Assembly (NCBI GenBank): GCA_000621765.1
Contig: JHXJ01000001.1
Coordinates: forward strand, 186,001-250,000
Length of the DNA: 64,000 nucleotides
Direction: 5' to 3'
Origin: Ruminococcaceae bacterium AB4001
GTDB taxonomy: Bacteria; Bacillota; Clostridia; Saccharofermentanales; Saccharofermentanaceae
In this document: in pieces, positions 31,888-41,489 of the stretch
How the letters are laid out: every line of letters begins with the position of its first letter
Position numbering within the stretch: position 1 is the stretch's first letter
Translations under genes and position numbers: made by a program
Notes under the pieces: generated by a model
Database searches by the model: none
Told to the model about the DNA's origin: nothing
The model's input: only the letters and a program-made list of their open reading frames with translations

Positions 31888-31907
31888 GTGTACCAAATAG
31901 TGGACAT
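31888..31907 (+). promoter_or_regulatory. 20-bp dyad promoter element, site 16 (GTG variant)
   Basis: GTG-TACC-AAATAG-TGGA-CAT, 9 nt, then TACAAT at 31917-31922. It is the only site whose first triplet is not ATG. It serves the PolC-like gene. Confidence 0.65.
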
Positions 31908-31962
31908 GTAATGATTTACAATATTTGTTTCTCTACCAATCATGCAAAAAAGAGGAATTATC

Positions 31963-34900
31963 ATGCAAGACAATAAAACAATCAGAACAGACGGCAGTGA
32001 GATCAAGCGAGTCGAATTACACGCTCACTCAAAAATGAGTGAGTTGGATGCTTTTAGTGATCCGGAAGAAATTATTAAATTGGCTTCATCATTTGGTCAT
32101 AAAGCTTGCGCTATCACAGATCATGGTTGTGTTCAGGGTTTCCCACGCTTTTATGAAGCTACAAATATAATTAACAGAAACAAAAACGAGGAAGATAAGA
32201 TTAAACATATCTTTGGTTGTGAAGGTTATCTTGTCGATGACGGACCTACAATTTTTTATAACCTCCCATACACTTCCAATAACACGAATACTGAAAAAGA
32301 ATATGCTTCTGCTGTTGGTGAATTTGTATCTATTGCCATAACTGCAAACGGTGATGATCCATGTACCGATACTTTTACGCATATAGCTGCAAGCAAATAC
32401 AGATTAAAAGGCTATAGCGCTGAACGTCCTCAGAATGAGGGTGAAACACCAGAACAAGCTGATGAGGTAATATCTCAGGACATAGACAGAAGATTATGGG
32501 ATTCCTCTGAGCTGCCTGTAGAACTTCAGGATGAGCATCTGCCTTGTAGACATGTTGAGCATGGAAATAGCTTGGCACATATTCTTAACATTGAATGCGA
32601 TTTAAATACGCCTGTTAGCACTGATGGAATGCTGCATATTCCTCAAAAAATCCAATTTGAACATGTTGCTGATTTTTACGCGGATGTTAATGATGTTATT
32701 TACTCTGGCCATGGTGAACCTTGCGAATCATACTTCTTGATGGGTGAGCTTCTCTCTTTCATAGGGAATGCATACATAACGGGTGAAGACATCTTCAAGA
32801 CTCTAGGTTTTATCAGACGTGCAGGTTTCGGTGTCAACATAGAAGATCATAACTATTACAGACATAAGTTCCTTATGCCTGTAATATCAATAGAAGATAT
32901 AAGGAAATATGCAGCGCCATTACCTGTAAAGCCAATGAACAATGCATTTAACGGAAATGGACTTATCGACAAGGCGTATAAAGATGCTGCTTTTGTAATC
33001 AGTTACCTTGTTGATCAGAATTGTGTTGATCCACATACTCTGAATTTGAGTATCGGTCATAGGGATACAGCTTACTTGTGTTCAAGGAATTGCAAGATGT
33101 ATCACATTACTTGGTATGCAAGAAATAGCCTTGGAATGTATAACCTCTATAATCTTGTATCAGAATCTAACATTCATTATTTTTTCAGAAGACCAAGAAC
33201 GCCTAAGAGCCTGCTCAGATACTTTTCCTCTGGTCTTATTATTGGCGGAGCTTGTGAAAGAGGCGAAATATACCGGATGGTAATGACTGCATACAAATCT
33301 TGTGGGAAAGATGCAATCAAGACAATCGAATATCTGAAGAATGACCGGTCTTTTAAGGAAACATTGCAACTATACGATTTTGTTGAAATACAGCCGATAT
33401 GTAATAACAAATTTATGATTAAACAAGATCCGGCCCATTCTGACACCGGCAACGTGAAACTGGATGAAACTGATATTAGAAATGTCAACATCTTAATTGC
33501 TGACTTATCCGACATATTCAATAAAGTATTAGTTGCGACTTCTGATTCACATTACCTCAACACAGAGGATGCAATATATAGAAGATACATGCTTTTTTCT
33601 TTGGGTTTTGACGAAGCAGAACTTGATTCAGGTCTCTTTTTTAGGACCACTAAGGAGATGCTCGACGAATTCTCATATCTTGGTGAGGAAAGAGCATTTA
33701 AAGCAGTTGTGGAAAATTCTAATGCTATTGCAGATAAGATCGAAAGTGGGATTAAGCCATTCCCATTTGGTAACTTCTACCCGGATTTCCCATTTGCGGC
33801 AAAAGCAATCCGAGATATATCATATACCCAAGCCAATATGCTTTATCGTAACCAAGGAGTACTGAACAGAACAGTAAAAGAAAGACTTGATAAAGAACTT
33901 ACAACAATAATCGGAAACGGTTATGCAAGCCTTTACTACATTTCTTACAGAATAGCTAAGTATTCTAAAAGCAAAGGTTTTACTGTAGCAGTCAGAGGAA
34001 CGGCCGGATCCTCCTTTGTCGCGTATTTATTGGGCATTACTGAAGTAAACCCTCTTTTGCCGCATTACCGTTGTCCAAAATGCAATTGTACAAAGTTTGA
34101 GACTTCAGGCGGCTATGGTTCCGGTTTCGATCTTCCGCTGGAAAGATGTCCGGATTGCGATGTAATAATGCAAGGCGACGGGCATGAGATCCCATTTGAA
34201 TCTTTTATGTTATATCACGGAGATATGCCACCTAGATTTCCCCTTAACGTAGCGGGAATGAATATGGATTCTGTTTGCAAATTTCTTGAATACCTATTCG
34301 GCAAGCATCATGTTTTTAGGGCAGGAACAATTGTTACGTGCGGTGAGAAAACCGCACAGAAGATAGTAAAATATGTAAGCTTGGAACGGGATATTCCATA
34401 TACAACAGGCTTTGTTCAGAAAATTAGTGAAGGGATAAAAGGCGTTAAAAATACAACGTCTCAACATCCGTTTGGAATCATTATTGTCCCGAATGAAATG
34501 GATATTAATGAGTTTACTCCTGTCCAATATCCTGCAAATGATTCTGACAGAGGAATAATAACGACGCATTTTGATATCCATTCAATGCACGATACATTGC
34601 TTGAGCAGGAAATAATAGGTTATTCTGCTCCGAATTTGCTCTATAGATTGCATATGCTTACCGGCATTGATATTGAGAAAATACCAATAACAGATGCTAT
34701 GGTTATGCGACTATTTGATTCAAGTGTTGATGGCTTGTCAACAGGAGGCCTGCCTAGTTTCGATACTTCGTTTGTTCGCAAGCTGATAAAAGAAACAAAT
34801 CCTAAATCTTTTTTCGACCTTGTTCAAATTTTCGGACTGTCTTATGGCACAAATACATGGAATGGGAATGCGGAGAAATTGATAGGCAACAACATTTGTA

Positions 34901-35712
34901 AACTTAGTGATGTCATTGCATGCCGAGAAACTATAATGACAAGACTGATAAATTATGGTATAGATCCTTACGATGCATACAGAATAATGGTCATGGTGCG
35001 TAAAGGTAAGATTGCTCGCGGTAGAGATCTGGCTGTATGGGAGAATTATAAAGAAAAAATGAAGGTTCATAATGTTCCTGATTGGTTTATTGAGTCTTGT
35101 CAGAAGATACATTATATTTTCCCCAAAGCACACGCTGTAACTTATACCATATTTGCACTGAAACTGGCTTGGTTTAAAGTATATTACCCTGTGGATTTTT
35201 ACTGCTCGGTTTTCTCTGAGCAAAGAGAATTCTTTAAAGCTGAATACATGTGCAAAGGTTTGGAAACTCTTGTAAACAGGAAGAATATGCTATGTAATCT
35301 GATCAATTACGACAATGATGAATCTGAACTCGAAGATAAATGCTCTAACCTTAAAGACGAATTGCGTATGTGTGAGATCGTCGAGGAAATGTACCAAAGA
35401 GGAATCAGCTTTGCACCTATTGACATTAACTCATCACATGCAACTGACTTTATTAAGATAGGATCCAATATAATTCTTCCGCCGCTTAACGTAATCGATG
35501 GGATTACGGATCAAGTTGCACGGGTAATAACTTGTTCACGTGAAGAAAAGCCAATCAAGAGTAGGAATGATCTGTTAAGCAGAATGCAGATTGGTTATGT
35601 AACACTTGTGAATTTGGATAAATATGGATTGCTTGATAACATACCTGAGGATTATCAAATGAATATATTTGATATTATAGACTCATGTGATAGTGAGGGT
35701 GCGGACGATTAA
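31963..35712 (+). CDS. PolC-type DNA polymerase III alpha homologue with inactivated exonuclease and polymerase sites
   Basis: A 1249-residue protein, start ATG 31963 after AGAGGAATTATC. It aligns with PolC from the PHP domain onward; the N-terminal domains are absent. PHP: RVELHAHSKMSELDAF (HxH at 20/22), ITDHG, ATSDSHYL. The embedded exonuclease is recognisable but its FDVETTG motif reads IAITANG (residues 124-130) and the HNASFD motif reads GEDIFK (274-279). In the palm, GDKVPDIDLNFSG is GDMPPRFPLNVAG (ends at 765), losing both metal-binding Asp, and the third Asp position (KLDILG) is QEIIG (Glu 883). Zinc-finger CPKCNC, RAGTI, SQHPFGIIIVP and FPKAHA are conserved. The protein should bind DNA or replisome partners but not polymerise or proofread. 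Confidence 0.92.
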   Translation: MQDNKTIRTDGSEIKRVELHAHSKMSELDAFSDPEEIIKLASSFGHKACAITDHGCVQGFPRFYEATNIINRNKNEEDKIKHIFGCEGYLVDDGPTIFYNLPYTSNNTNTEKEYASAVGEFVSIAITANGDDPCTDTFTHIAASKYRLKGYSAERPQNEGETPEQADEVISQDIDRRLWDSSELPVELQDEHLPCRHVEHGNSLAHILNIECDLNTPVSTDGMLHIPQKIQFEHVADFYADVNDVIYSGHGEPCESYFLMGELLSFIGNAYITGEDIFKTLGFIRRAGFGVNIEDHNYYRHKFLMPVISIEDIRKYAAPLPVKPMNNAFNGNGLIDKAYKDAAFVISYLVDQNCVDPHTLNLSIGHRDTAYLCSRNCKMYHITWYARNSLGMYNLYNLVSESNIHYFFRRPRTPKSLLRYFSSGLIIGGACERGEIYRMVMTAYKSCGKDAIKTIEYLKNDRSFKETLQLYDFVEIQPICNNKFMIKQDPAHSDTGNVKLDETDIRNVNILIADLSDIFNKVLVATSDSHYLNTEDAIYRRYMLFSLGFDEAELDSGLFFRTTKEMLDEFSYLGEERAFKAVVENSNAIADKIESGIKPFPFGNFYPDFPFAAKAIRDISYTQANMLYRNQGVLNRTVKERLDKELTTIIGNGYASLYYISYRIAKYSKSKGFTVAVRGTAGSSFVAYLLGITEVNPLLPHYRCPKCNCTKFETSGGYGSGFDLPLERCPDCDVIMQGDGHEIPFESFMLYHGDMPPRFPLNVAGMNMDSVCKFLEYLFGKHHVFRAGTIVTCGEKTAQKIVKYVSLERDIPYTTGFVQKISEGIKGVKNTTSQHPFGIIIVPNEMDINEFTPVQYPANDSDRGIITTHFDIHSMHDTLLEQEIIGYSAPNLLYRLHMLTGIDIEKIPITDAMVMRLFDSSVDGLSTGGLPSFDTSFVRKLIKETNPKSFFDLVQIFGLSYGTNTWNGNAEKLIGNNICKLSDVIACRETIMTRLINYGIDPYDAYRIMVMVRKGKIARGRDLAVWENYKEKMKVHNVPDWFIESCQKIHYIFPKAHAVTYTIFALKLAWFKVYYPVDFYCSVFSEQREFFKAEYMCKGLETLVNRKNMLCNLINYDNDESELEDKCSNLKDELRMCEIVEEMYQRGISFAPIDINSSHATDFIKIGSNIILPPLNVIDGITDQVARVITCSREEKPIKSRNDLLSRMQIGYVTLVNLDKYGLLDNIPEDYQMNIFDIIDSCDSEGADD

Positions 35713-35748
35713 GTTGTAAACAAGTATATTATTGTATTTTATTATTTT

Positions 35749-36030
35749 ATGAAAATAGCAACAATGACATTCCGGCTTCATGCTCCCTGGGTGCACAGCC
35801 TTAAAGAAAAGCGCATGATCGTAAAGAGTCTTGTAACAAAGTTACAAAACAAGTTTCACATGTCTGCAGCTGAGATCGACGAGCAGGATACACACCAGAT
35901 CATAGTCATCGGTGTGGCATCTATCGTGCCGCACAATGCGATGGCTGACAGTCTGATGGATGAGATATCCGCATTTGTGGAATCAAATACCGAAGCGGAG
36001 ATACTTGAAGAGACCAGGGAGGTGCTTTGA
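35749..36030 (+). CDS. DUF503 (YlxP-like) protein, copy 1
   Basis: A 93-residue protein with the DUF503 pattern [36 protein letters not shown] and [11 protein letters not shown]. Members are ferredoxin-like folds, YlxP being found near translation genes and linked to ribosome-binding factors. No clear ribosome site precedes it. It is nearly identical to the gene at 56554 (a few residue changes), 20.8 kb away in the same direction. Its end overlaps the ribosome site of the KptA gene. Confidence 0.88.
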   Translation: MKIATMTFRLHAPWVHSLKEKRMIVKSLVTKLQNKFHMSAAEIDEQDTHQIIVIGVASIVPHNAMADSLMDEISAFVESNTEAEILEETREVL

Positions 36031-36031
36031 T

Positions 36032-36571
36032 CTGAGCCTGAAAGAAACGAGCAAGTTTATTTCTCTGATCCTCCGCCATAAGCCGGAGACCATTGGAATA
36101 ACTCTGGATGAACACGGTTGGGCTAATGTAGATGAGCTCATTGCGGGCATTGCAAAGACTCATCCTATTGATATGGCCATTCTGGAGCAGATTGTGGCAG
36201 AAGACGAGAAGCAGCGCTATTCCTTCAACGAGGATAAAACTCTGATAAGGGCAAATCAGGGACATTCCATTTCTGTAGATGTTGAATTGGAAGAAAAACA
36301 ACCGCCGGAGATCCTTTATCACGGCACCGGCGAGAAATATGTTTCATCTATAAATGAGCAGGGATTGATTCCAAAGTCCAGGCTCTATGTTCATTTGTCT
36401 AAAGACGAGGAGACTGATGTTATAGTCGGCCAGCGTCATGGCAAGCCGGTCATATATAAGGTTAAAAGTGGAGATATGTATAGGGATGGATACAAGTTCT
36501 TTTGCTCCGTTAACGGAGTCTGGCTTACGAAGAATGTGCCTGTGAAGTATCTCATTAACTTTATGAAATAA
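36032..36571 (+). CDS. kptA: RNA 2'-phosphotransferase, Tpt1/KptA family
   Basis: About 180 residues. Conserved: [83 protein letters not shown], and [15 protein letters not shown]. These include the R-H, R-x-x-x-x-H and Tyr/Arg residues that use NAD+ to remove an internal 2'-phosphate from RNA, releasing ADP-ribose 1'',2''-cyclic phosphate. No ATG, GTG or TTG fits the start; the best candidate is CTG 36032, 9 nt after GGGAGGTG inside the DUF503 gene. Its product needs macro-type hydrolases for disposal, and the macro gene lies 4 kb upstream. Confidence 0.88.
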   Translation: MSLKETSKFISLILRHKPETIGITLDEHGWANVDELIAGIAKTHPIDMAILEQIVAEDEKQRYSFNEDKTLIRANQGHSISVDVELEEKQPPEILYHGTGEKYVSSINEQGLIPKSRLYVHLSKDEETDVIVGQRHGKPVIYKVKSGDMYRDGYKFFCSVNGVWLTKNVPVKYLINFMK

Positions 36572-36629
36572 AAATACTGTATCGGGCTTATTTATTGGCC
36601 TTTAACAATCTGGCACATAAATGGAACAT

Positions 36630-36800
36630 GCCAGTCGGTATAAAGTCGGTATAAAATGTGCTAACTTTACCCCGCAAACGCAATGAATTAAGTGCTTTTC
36701 AGGTTTTCGGCAGTGCCGTGCCGTGACAAATAAATAAAACTCTTATCATTCGTAATACTCCTAAATAATTTCCGGATAGTATTTTAGCATGATTTGGTTA
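36630..36800. repeat. Intergenic repeat copy 1
   Basis: This gene-free stretch (36572-36966) contains TCGGTATAAAGTCGGTATAA, then CAATGAATTAAGTGC, then GTGCCGTGACAAATAAATAA followed by AACTCTTATCATTCGTA. The same ordered pieces recur at about 41.5, 42.3 and (partly) 50.7 kb. Direct GTCGGTATAAA repeats and conserved flanks suggest recombination-site scars or a small non-autonomous element. The rest of the gap shows nothing else. Confidence 0.65.
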
Positions 36801-36966
36801 TGAGTAACTTGCGTTGACAGGTCTTAATCTGCCCTTGTTTAGTACTAGTATTAAAAAACTGCATATTTGATTTTAAAAGTGTTGTAAAAAACTGCTCCAA
36901 CAGACGTAATTAGTGTTGGAAATAAGTGCTCTATGTGCTACTATTGGCATGAAGGAGGCGGATTTT

Positions 36967-38310
36967 ATGTTTAAGAGAAAGGTTTATAATGCTCTGACCG
37001 AATGGAAAGAGAAGTATTCAAAGAAGTATGCAGCTATGTTGGAGGGCGCCAGACGTGTTGGCAAATCAACTGTTGCTGAGGAATTCGCAAAGAACAACTT
37101 CAGATCTTATATAAAAGTAGACTTTGCCAATGTGCAGAAGGATGTTCTTGAGGTTTTTGATGATATTGCTTCTCTCGATTTATTCTTTCTCCGACTTCAG
37201 ACTGCAACCGGTATTACTTTGTATCCGGGTGAATCCGCTATTATATTTGATGAGATCCAAAGAGCCCCTCTTGTAAGACAGGCAATCAAGTATTTAGTGG
37301 CAGATGGCCGTTATAGTTATATTGAGACAGGTTCCCTGATAAGCATCAGGAAGAATGTAAAAGACATCGTTATTCCTTCCGAAGAACACTTCATACAGGT
37401 TTATCCTATGGATTACGAAGAGTTTCTGTGGGCTACCGAAAATGATACATACGATGTCTTGAGACAATTATACAAGACGGGAAAGCCCGTCGGGGAAAAG
37501 CTCAACAGAAAGCTGATGCGTGATTTTCGCATATATATGGCTGTCGGCGGAATGCCTCAGGCTGTTGAGGCTTATGTAAACGGGGAAAATTTTGAGGCGA
37601 TCGACAGTGTCAAGCGTGGAATCCTTAAGTTGTATGATGAGGATTTTTATAAGATCGATAATAGCGGACGTTTATCGAAGATGTTCAACTCGATTCCCAA
37701 TCAACTTGCTGCAAATAAAAAGCGATATGTTATTTCAAGTGCAACCGGTAAGAGAACCACAAATAAAGATAAGGAAATCTTCTCAGAGCTCTTGGATTCA
37801 AAGACTGTCTTGATATCACATAATGTTACGGATCCGAGCGTATCATTAAGTGCAACAGCTGACGAAGAATCGTACAAACTCTATTTGTCTGATATAGGGT
37901 TGTTTACATCTTTGCTCTTTAATTCCGCAGATAAGTTAAATACAAAAATCTACAGCAAGCTCTTGAGTGATAAGCTGGATGTTAATCTGGGATATATGTA
38001 TGAAAATGTCGCTGCTCAGATAATTGCATCAAGCGGGAACCGGCTTTTCTATCACACCTGGAAAAAAGATGATGATGTCCATCATTACGAAATTGATTTT
38101 CTTATTGCTTCAAATGCAAAACTGGTTCCAATGGAGATCAAGTCTTCTAACGTTAACACACAGAAATCCATATCAGCCTTTTCGGTTAAGTATTCTAAAA
38201 AAGTCTATAGGCAGTATTTATTCTCGCAAAAGGATGTCGGACATAAGGAGCAACTAATCTACAAACCTATATATATGTTGCCTTTTGTTTTGGAAGAATT
38301 GTCAGAGTAA
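36967..38310 (+). CDS. ATPase of the AAA_14/DUF4143 type
   Basis: A 447-residue protein. ATG 36967 follows AAGGAGGCGGATTTT. The P-loop is EGARRVGKST (about 26-35), Walker B AIIFDEIQRAP, and a sensor stretch YIETGSLISIRKN; the C-terminal DUF4143 part contains DIGLFTSLLF, GYMYENVAAQIIASS and the nuclease-like DFLI...PMEIKSS. Family members are abundant, poorly understood ATPases often near toxin or mobile genes. The gene lies directly after intergenic repeat copy 1 and before the TOTE gene. Confidence 0.9.
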   Translation: MFKRKVYNALTEWKEKYSKKYAAMLEGARRVGKSTVAEEFAKNNFRSYIKVDFANVQKDVLEVFDDIASLDLFFLRLQTATGITLYPGESAIIFDEIQRAPLVRQAIKYLVADGRYSYIETGSLISIRKNVKDIVIPSEEHFIQVYPMDYEEFLWATENDTYDVLRQLYKTGKPVGEKLNRKLMRDFRIYMAVGGMPQAVEAYVNGENFEAIDSVKRGILKLYDEDFYKIDNSGRLSKMFNSIPNQLAANKKRYVISSATGKRTTNKDKEIFSELLDSKTVLISHNVTDPSVSLSATADEESYKLYLSDIGLFTSLLFNSADKLNTKIYSKLLSDKLDVNLGYMYENVAAQIIASSGNRLFYHTWKKDDDVHHYEIDFLIASNAKLVPMEIKSSNVNTQKSISAFSVKYSKKVYRQYLFSQKDVGHKEQLIYKPIYMLPFVLEELSE

Positions 38311-38494
38311 AATCTCATATTATTCTGAATTTATTTAATCTTTGAGAAATATGATTCGTGTTATATAAGTATGTTATTATGACAGATTATCTTCTTCAGA
38401 AAAGAAACGGTATAAAGTATGTAAACATATTGAGTTTCATGCAGAATGGGCAAGAGTTCTAATTAGATAAAGTGCGAAGAAACAAGGGACTGCA

Positions 38495-41425
38495 ATGAGA
38501 GTTTTGGCAGATGATCAGTATAACGAACTTACGGAACACATAAAGCAACTTGAAGCTGAGAATCAGTATCTCAAGAAACTGTTGGATGGTGCCGGTATTC
38601 CGTATGACCAGACTGACAATAACTCTGAAAAAGATGAACCGAGTGTAGTAAGCATCAAAGAAGAACTCATTACCAAAGAACTTGTCCAATTCTATTATTC
38701 GATGTTCAAGGGCCGAAGAGATGTTTATAGTCTTCGTTCCGGCAAGCCTAATGCCAAAACAGGAAAGCATGGCTATTACACCCAATGCGATAATTTTTGG
38801 AAGGCTGGGCTCTGCGGTAAGAAAGATGGCAAGAACACCAAATGCCAATCATGTCCCAATCAGAAGTACAAACCGCTGACAGGGGATGTTATTTATGCAC
38901 ATTTGACTGGTGTGAAGGAAGATTGTTCGGATGTAGTAGGGTTATATCCTGTTTGGCCGGATGAAACGTGCAACTATCTTGTTTTCGATTTTGATAATCA
39001 CGATGAGAGTTCTAACTCAGTAAAATGGCAGGAAGAAGCCAATGCTTTGAGAGCAATCTGTGCAGATAATGATGTTCCCTGTCTGGTCGAAAGATCGCGT
39101 TCCGGCAAAGGAGCACATGTTTGGTTATTTTTCGAAAAGGCGATAAATATCAAGAAGGCCAGACTGTTTGGAGCTGCTCTTTTGGATAAGGGAGCCGAGA
39201 GTGTTAACCAGCAGTCTTTTGATACTTATGATCGTATGATTCCCGCACAGGATAAACTTCCAGAAGGAGGTCTTGGAAATCTTGTAGCCCTTCCATTGCA
39301 AGGCCGTGCGGTTAAGAACGAGAACAGTGTCTTTGTTGATGAAAAATGGCAACCTTATCATGATCAGTGGAGTGTGCTCAAGAATACAGGCAAGCTCAGT
39401 GAAACCTTCATAGATGAGAAACTGTCCTCATGGGGCAACAAATACAGTATAAGCAGCAATACTGACAACGAAACACCTGGACAAATATCAATTGATGAGA
39501 CTCCGTGGGAAAACAGTACCGAATTTGAACGTTCTGATACAAAAGGAACGGTTCGGATTGTTCTTGCAGATAAAGCATATGTGGATAAGACCGGTATTAA
39601 GCCGAGATTACAGAATAAGATCAGAAGATTAGCAGCATACAATAACCCGGAATATTTCAGAAATCAGGGAATGGGCATCTCAACCTTTGGGATTCCGAGA
39701 ATAGTTTATTCAGGAGAGGATACTGAACAATTCATAGCAATTCCGCGAGGCTGTCTGAATAAACTCTGCAAAAATCTGAAATCATCAAACATTGACTATT
39801 CTGTTGAGGATAAGCGTAACACGGGCAAAGAGATTAATGTTTCCTTTGCAGGCGAATTATATCCGGAGCAACAAGATGCCGTTAACAGTTTGACAGGACA
39901 CGATTTTGGCGTGTTGGCTGCGGCTACAGGGTTCGGAAAGACGGTAGTCGGATCGTATCTGATCTCAGAACGAAAGGTAAATACTTTGATCCTCGTTCAT
40001 AACAATGAGATTATGCAGAACTGGATAAATGACCTTGAGAGGTTTCTTGAAATTAAAGAGGATTATCCACAGTACATGACTAAAACCGGAAGGGTTAAGA
40101 CCAGAAAGAGTCTGATTGGAAGATTGACAGGAGCTCATAATTCCATGACAGGAATTATTGATGTTGCCATGGTAACTTCTCTGGGATCCGGTGATTCAAT
40201 AAAACCGTTTGTCAAAGATTATGGCATGGTGATAATGGATGAATGCCACCACGTTGCCGCGGAGAGCATAGAGGCAGTATTATCTAAAGTAAATGCAAAG
40301 TATGTATATGGGCTGACGGCCACTGTTAAGCGTGAAGACGGGAAAGACAAAACAGTGTTGATGCAGTTTGGACCTGTCCGTTTCAGGTTCACAGCCAAAG
40401 ATAAGATCCGTTTGCAGGGAATGGAACATATCCTTGAGCCTCGGTTTACACCGATCATTTCAACAAAAGAAAAACTGACGTTAAACGAAGCCTATGAGAT
40501 CGTCCTTAACAGTGATCTTCGTAACAGCATAATCGCTTCTGACATCGAAGAGTGTGTTAAGCAGGGACATACACCATTAGTATTATCGAAGCGAAAAGCA
40601 CAACTTGATGTTCTTTTCGAAAAGGTCAGAGATAAAGCCGATCATGTTCTTGTTTTGACTGGCGGAAAGAAACAGTCGGAGCGCAAGGAATTGCGGGAAA
40701 GACTCAGTTCTATATCGGAAAGCGAATCGTTAATTATTCTTGCGACCGGACAGTATATTGGTGAGGGTTTTAATTGTTCCCGTTTGGACACGTTGTTTCT
40801 AGCCATGCCAATAGCTTGGGACGGAAATGTGGAACAATACACAGGAAGGCTTAACCGAAGCCATTACGGGAAGAACAGGGTGACTGTTATAGATTACGTT
40901 GATCACCACATTGAGATGTTTGCCAACATGTATAACAAACGTCTTCGTACATATAAAAGGATTGGATATGAACTTTCGCAGAATGTTGAAAGAAAACCGG
41001 ATGACAGATTTATCTATGACAGTGAAACCTATAGTGAAGTTTTTAGAGGCGATATCATTAATGCAAAAGCTGAAGCACTGATCAGCAGCCCATATGTGAG
41101 TACTCTCGGAAGCGAACGTCTGATTCGTATTTATTCTGCTATGAAAAGTAAGGACGCCTCAATTTCTCTTATTACATATCCGGCCTCACATTATTCTGAT
41201 GACATTAAGGATAGGATTGAGAATATACATAATAGGCTTAATATGGCCGGCATAAAGGTATTGTTCGCTGATTACATTCCTTCACGATATGCTGTTATTG
41301 ATAAAGAGATACTTTGGTATGGCAGCATGAATTTGGTGTCTAACATCAAAGAAGATGATGATGAGATGAGAATTGTCAGCAGAAGTGTGGCCAAAGCACT
41401 GATTGAAGAGCATACAACTGAATAA
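38495..41425 (+). CDS. TOTE-type primase-helicase fusion with PLD-like C-terminus
   Basis: A 976-residue protein starting after AAGGGACTGCA. Order: N-terminal coiled coil (15-35); cysteine cluster CDNFWKAGLCGKK...CQSCPNQ; archaeo-eukaryotic primase domain (about 140-330) with VFDFDNHD (catalytic Asp pair) and RSRSGKGAHVWLFFE; superfamily 2 helicase (about 450-830) with ATGFGKT, MDECHH, YGLTAT and GRLNRSHYG; C-terminal phospholipase D-like domain ending WYGSMNLVS, where the usual HxK is RYAVIDK, so that site is probably dead. This matches the TOTE conflict systems, thought to act against invading DNA. Its neighbours are bounded by intergenic repeats on both sides. Confidence 0.88.
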   Translation: MRVLADDQYNELTEHIKQLEAENQYLKKLLDGAGIPYDQTDNNSEKDEPSVVSIKEELITKELVQFYYSMFKGRRDVYSLRSGKPNAKTGKHGYYTQCDNFWKAGLCGKKDGKNTKCQSCPNQKYKPLTGDVIYAHLTGVKEDCSDVVGLYPVWPDETCNYLVFDFDNHDESSNSVKWQEEANALRAICADNDVPCLVERSRSGKGAHVWLFFEKAINIKKARLFGAALLDKGAESVNQQSFDTYDRMIPAQDKLPEGGLGNLVALPLQGRAVKNENSVFVDEKWQPYHDQWSVLKNTGKLSETFIDEKLSSWGNKYSISSNTDNETPGQISIDETPWENSTEFERSDTKGTVRIVLADKAYVDKTGIKPRLQNKIRRLAAYNNPEYFRNQGMGISTFGIPRIVYSGEDTEQFIAIPRGCLNKLCKNLKSSNIDYSVEDKRNTGKEINVSFAGELYPEQQDAVNSLTGHDFGVLAAATGFGKTVVGSYLISERKVNTLILVHNNEIMQNWINDLERFLEIKEDYPQYMTKTGRVKTRKSLIGRLTGAHNSMTGIIDVAMVTSLGSGDSIKPFVKDYGMVIMDECHHVAAESIEAVLSKVNAKYVYGLTATVKREDGKDKTVLMQFGPVRFRFTAKDKIRLQGMEHILEPRFTPIISTKEKLTLNEAYEIVLNSDLRNSIIASDIEECVKQGHTPLVLSKRKAQLDVLFEKVRDKADHVLVLTGGKKQSERKELRERLSSISESESLIILATGQYIGEGFNCSRLDTLFLAMPIAWDGNVEQYTGRLNRSHYGKNRVTVIDYVDHHIEMFANMYNKRLRTYKRIGYELSQNVERKPDDRFIYDSETYSEVFRGDIINAKAEALISSPYVSTLGSERLIRIYSAMKSKDASISLITYPASHYSDDIKDRIENIHNRLNMAGIKVLFADYIPSRYAVIDKEILWYGSMNLVSNIKEDDDEMRIVSRSVAKALIEEHTTE

Positions 41426-41489
41426 AAAGTACTGTGCTCGACATATTCTGCACAGAAGCAAATTTACCACACTGGACCTATTATTCTTG

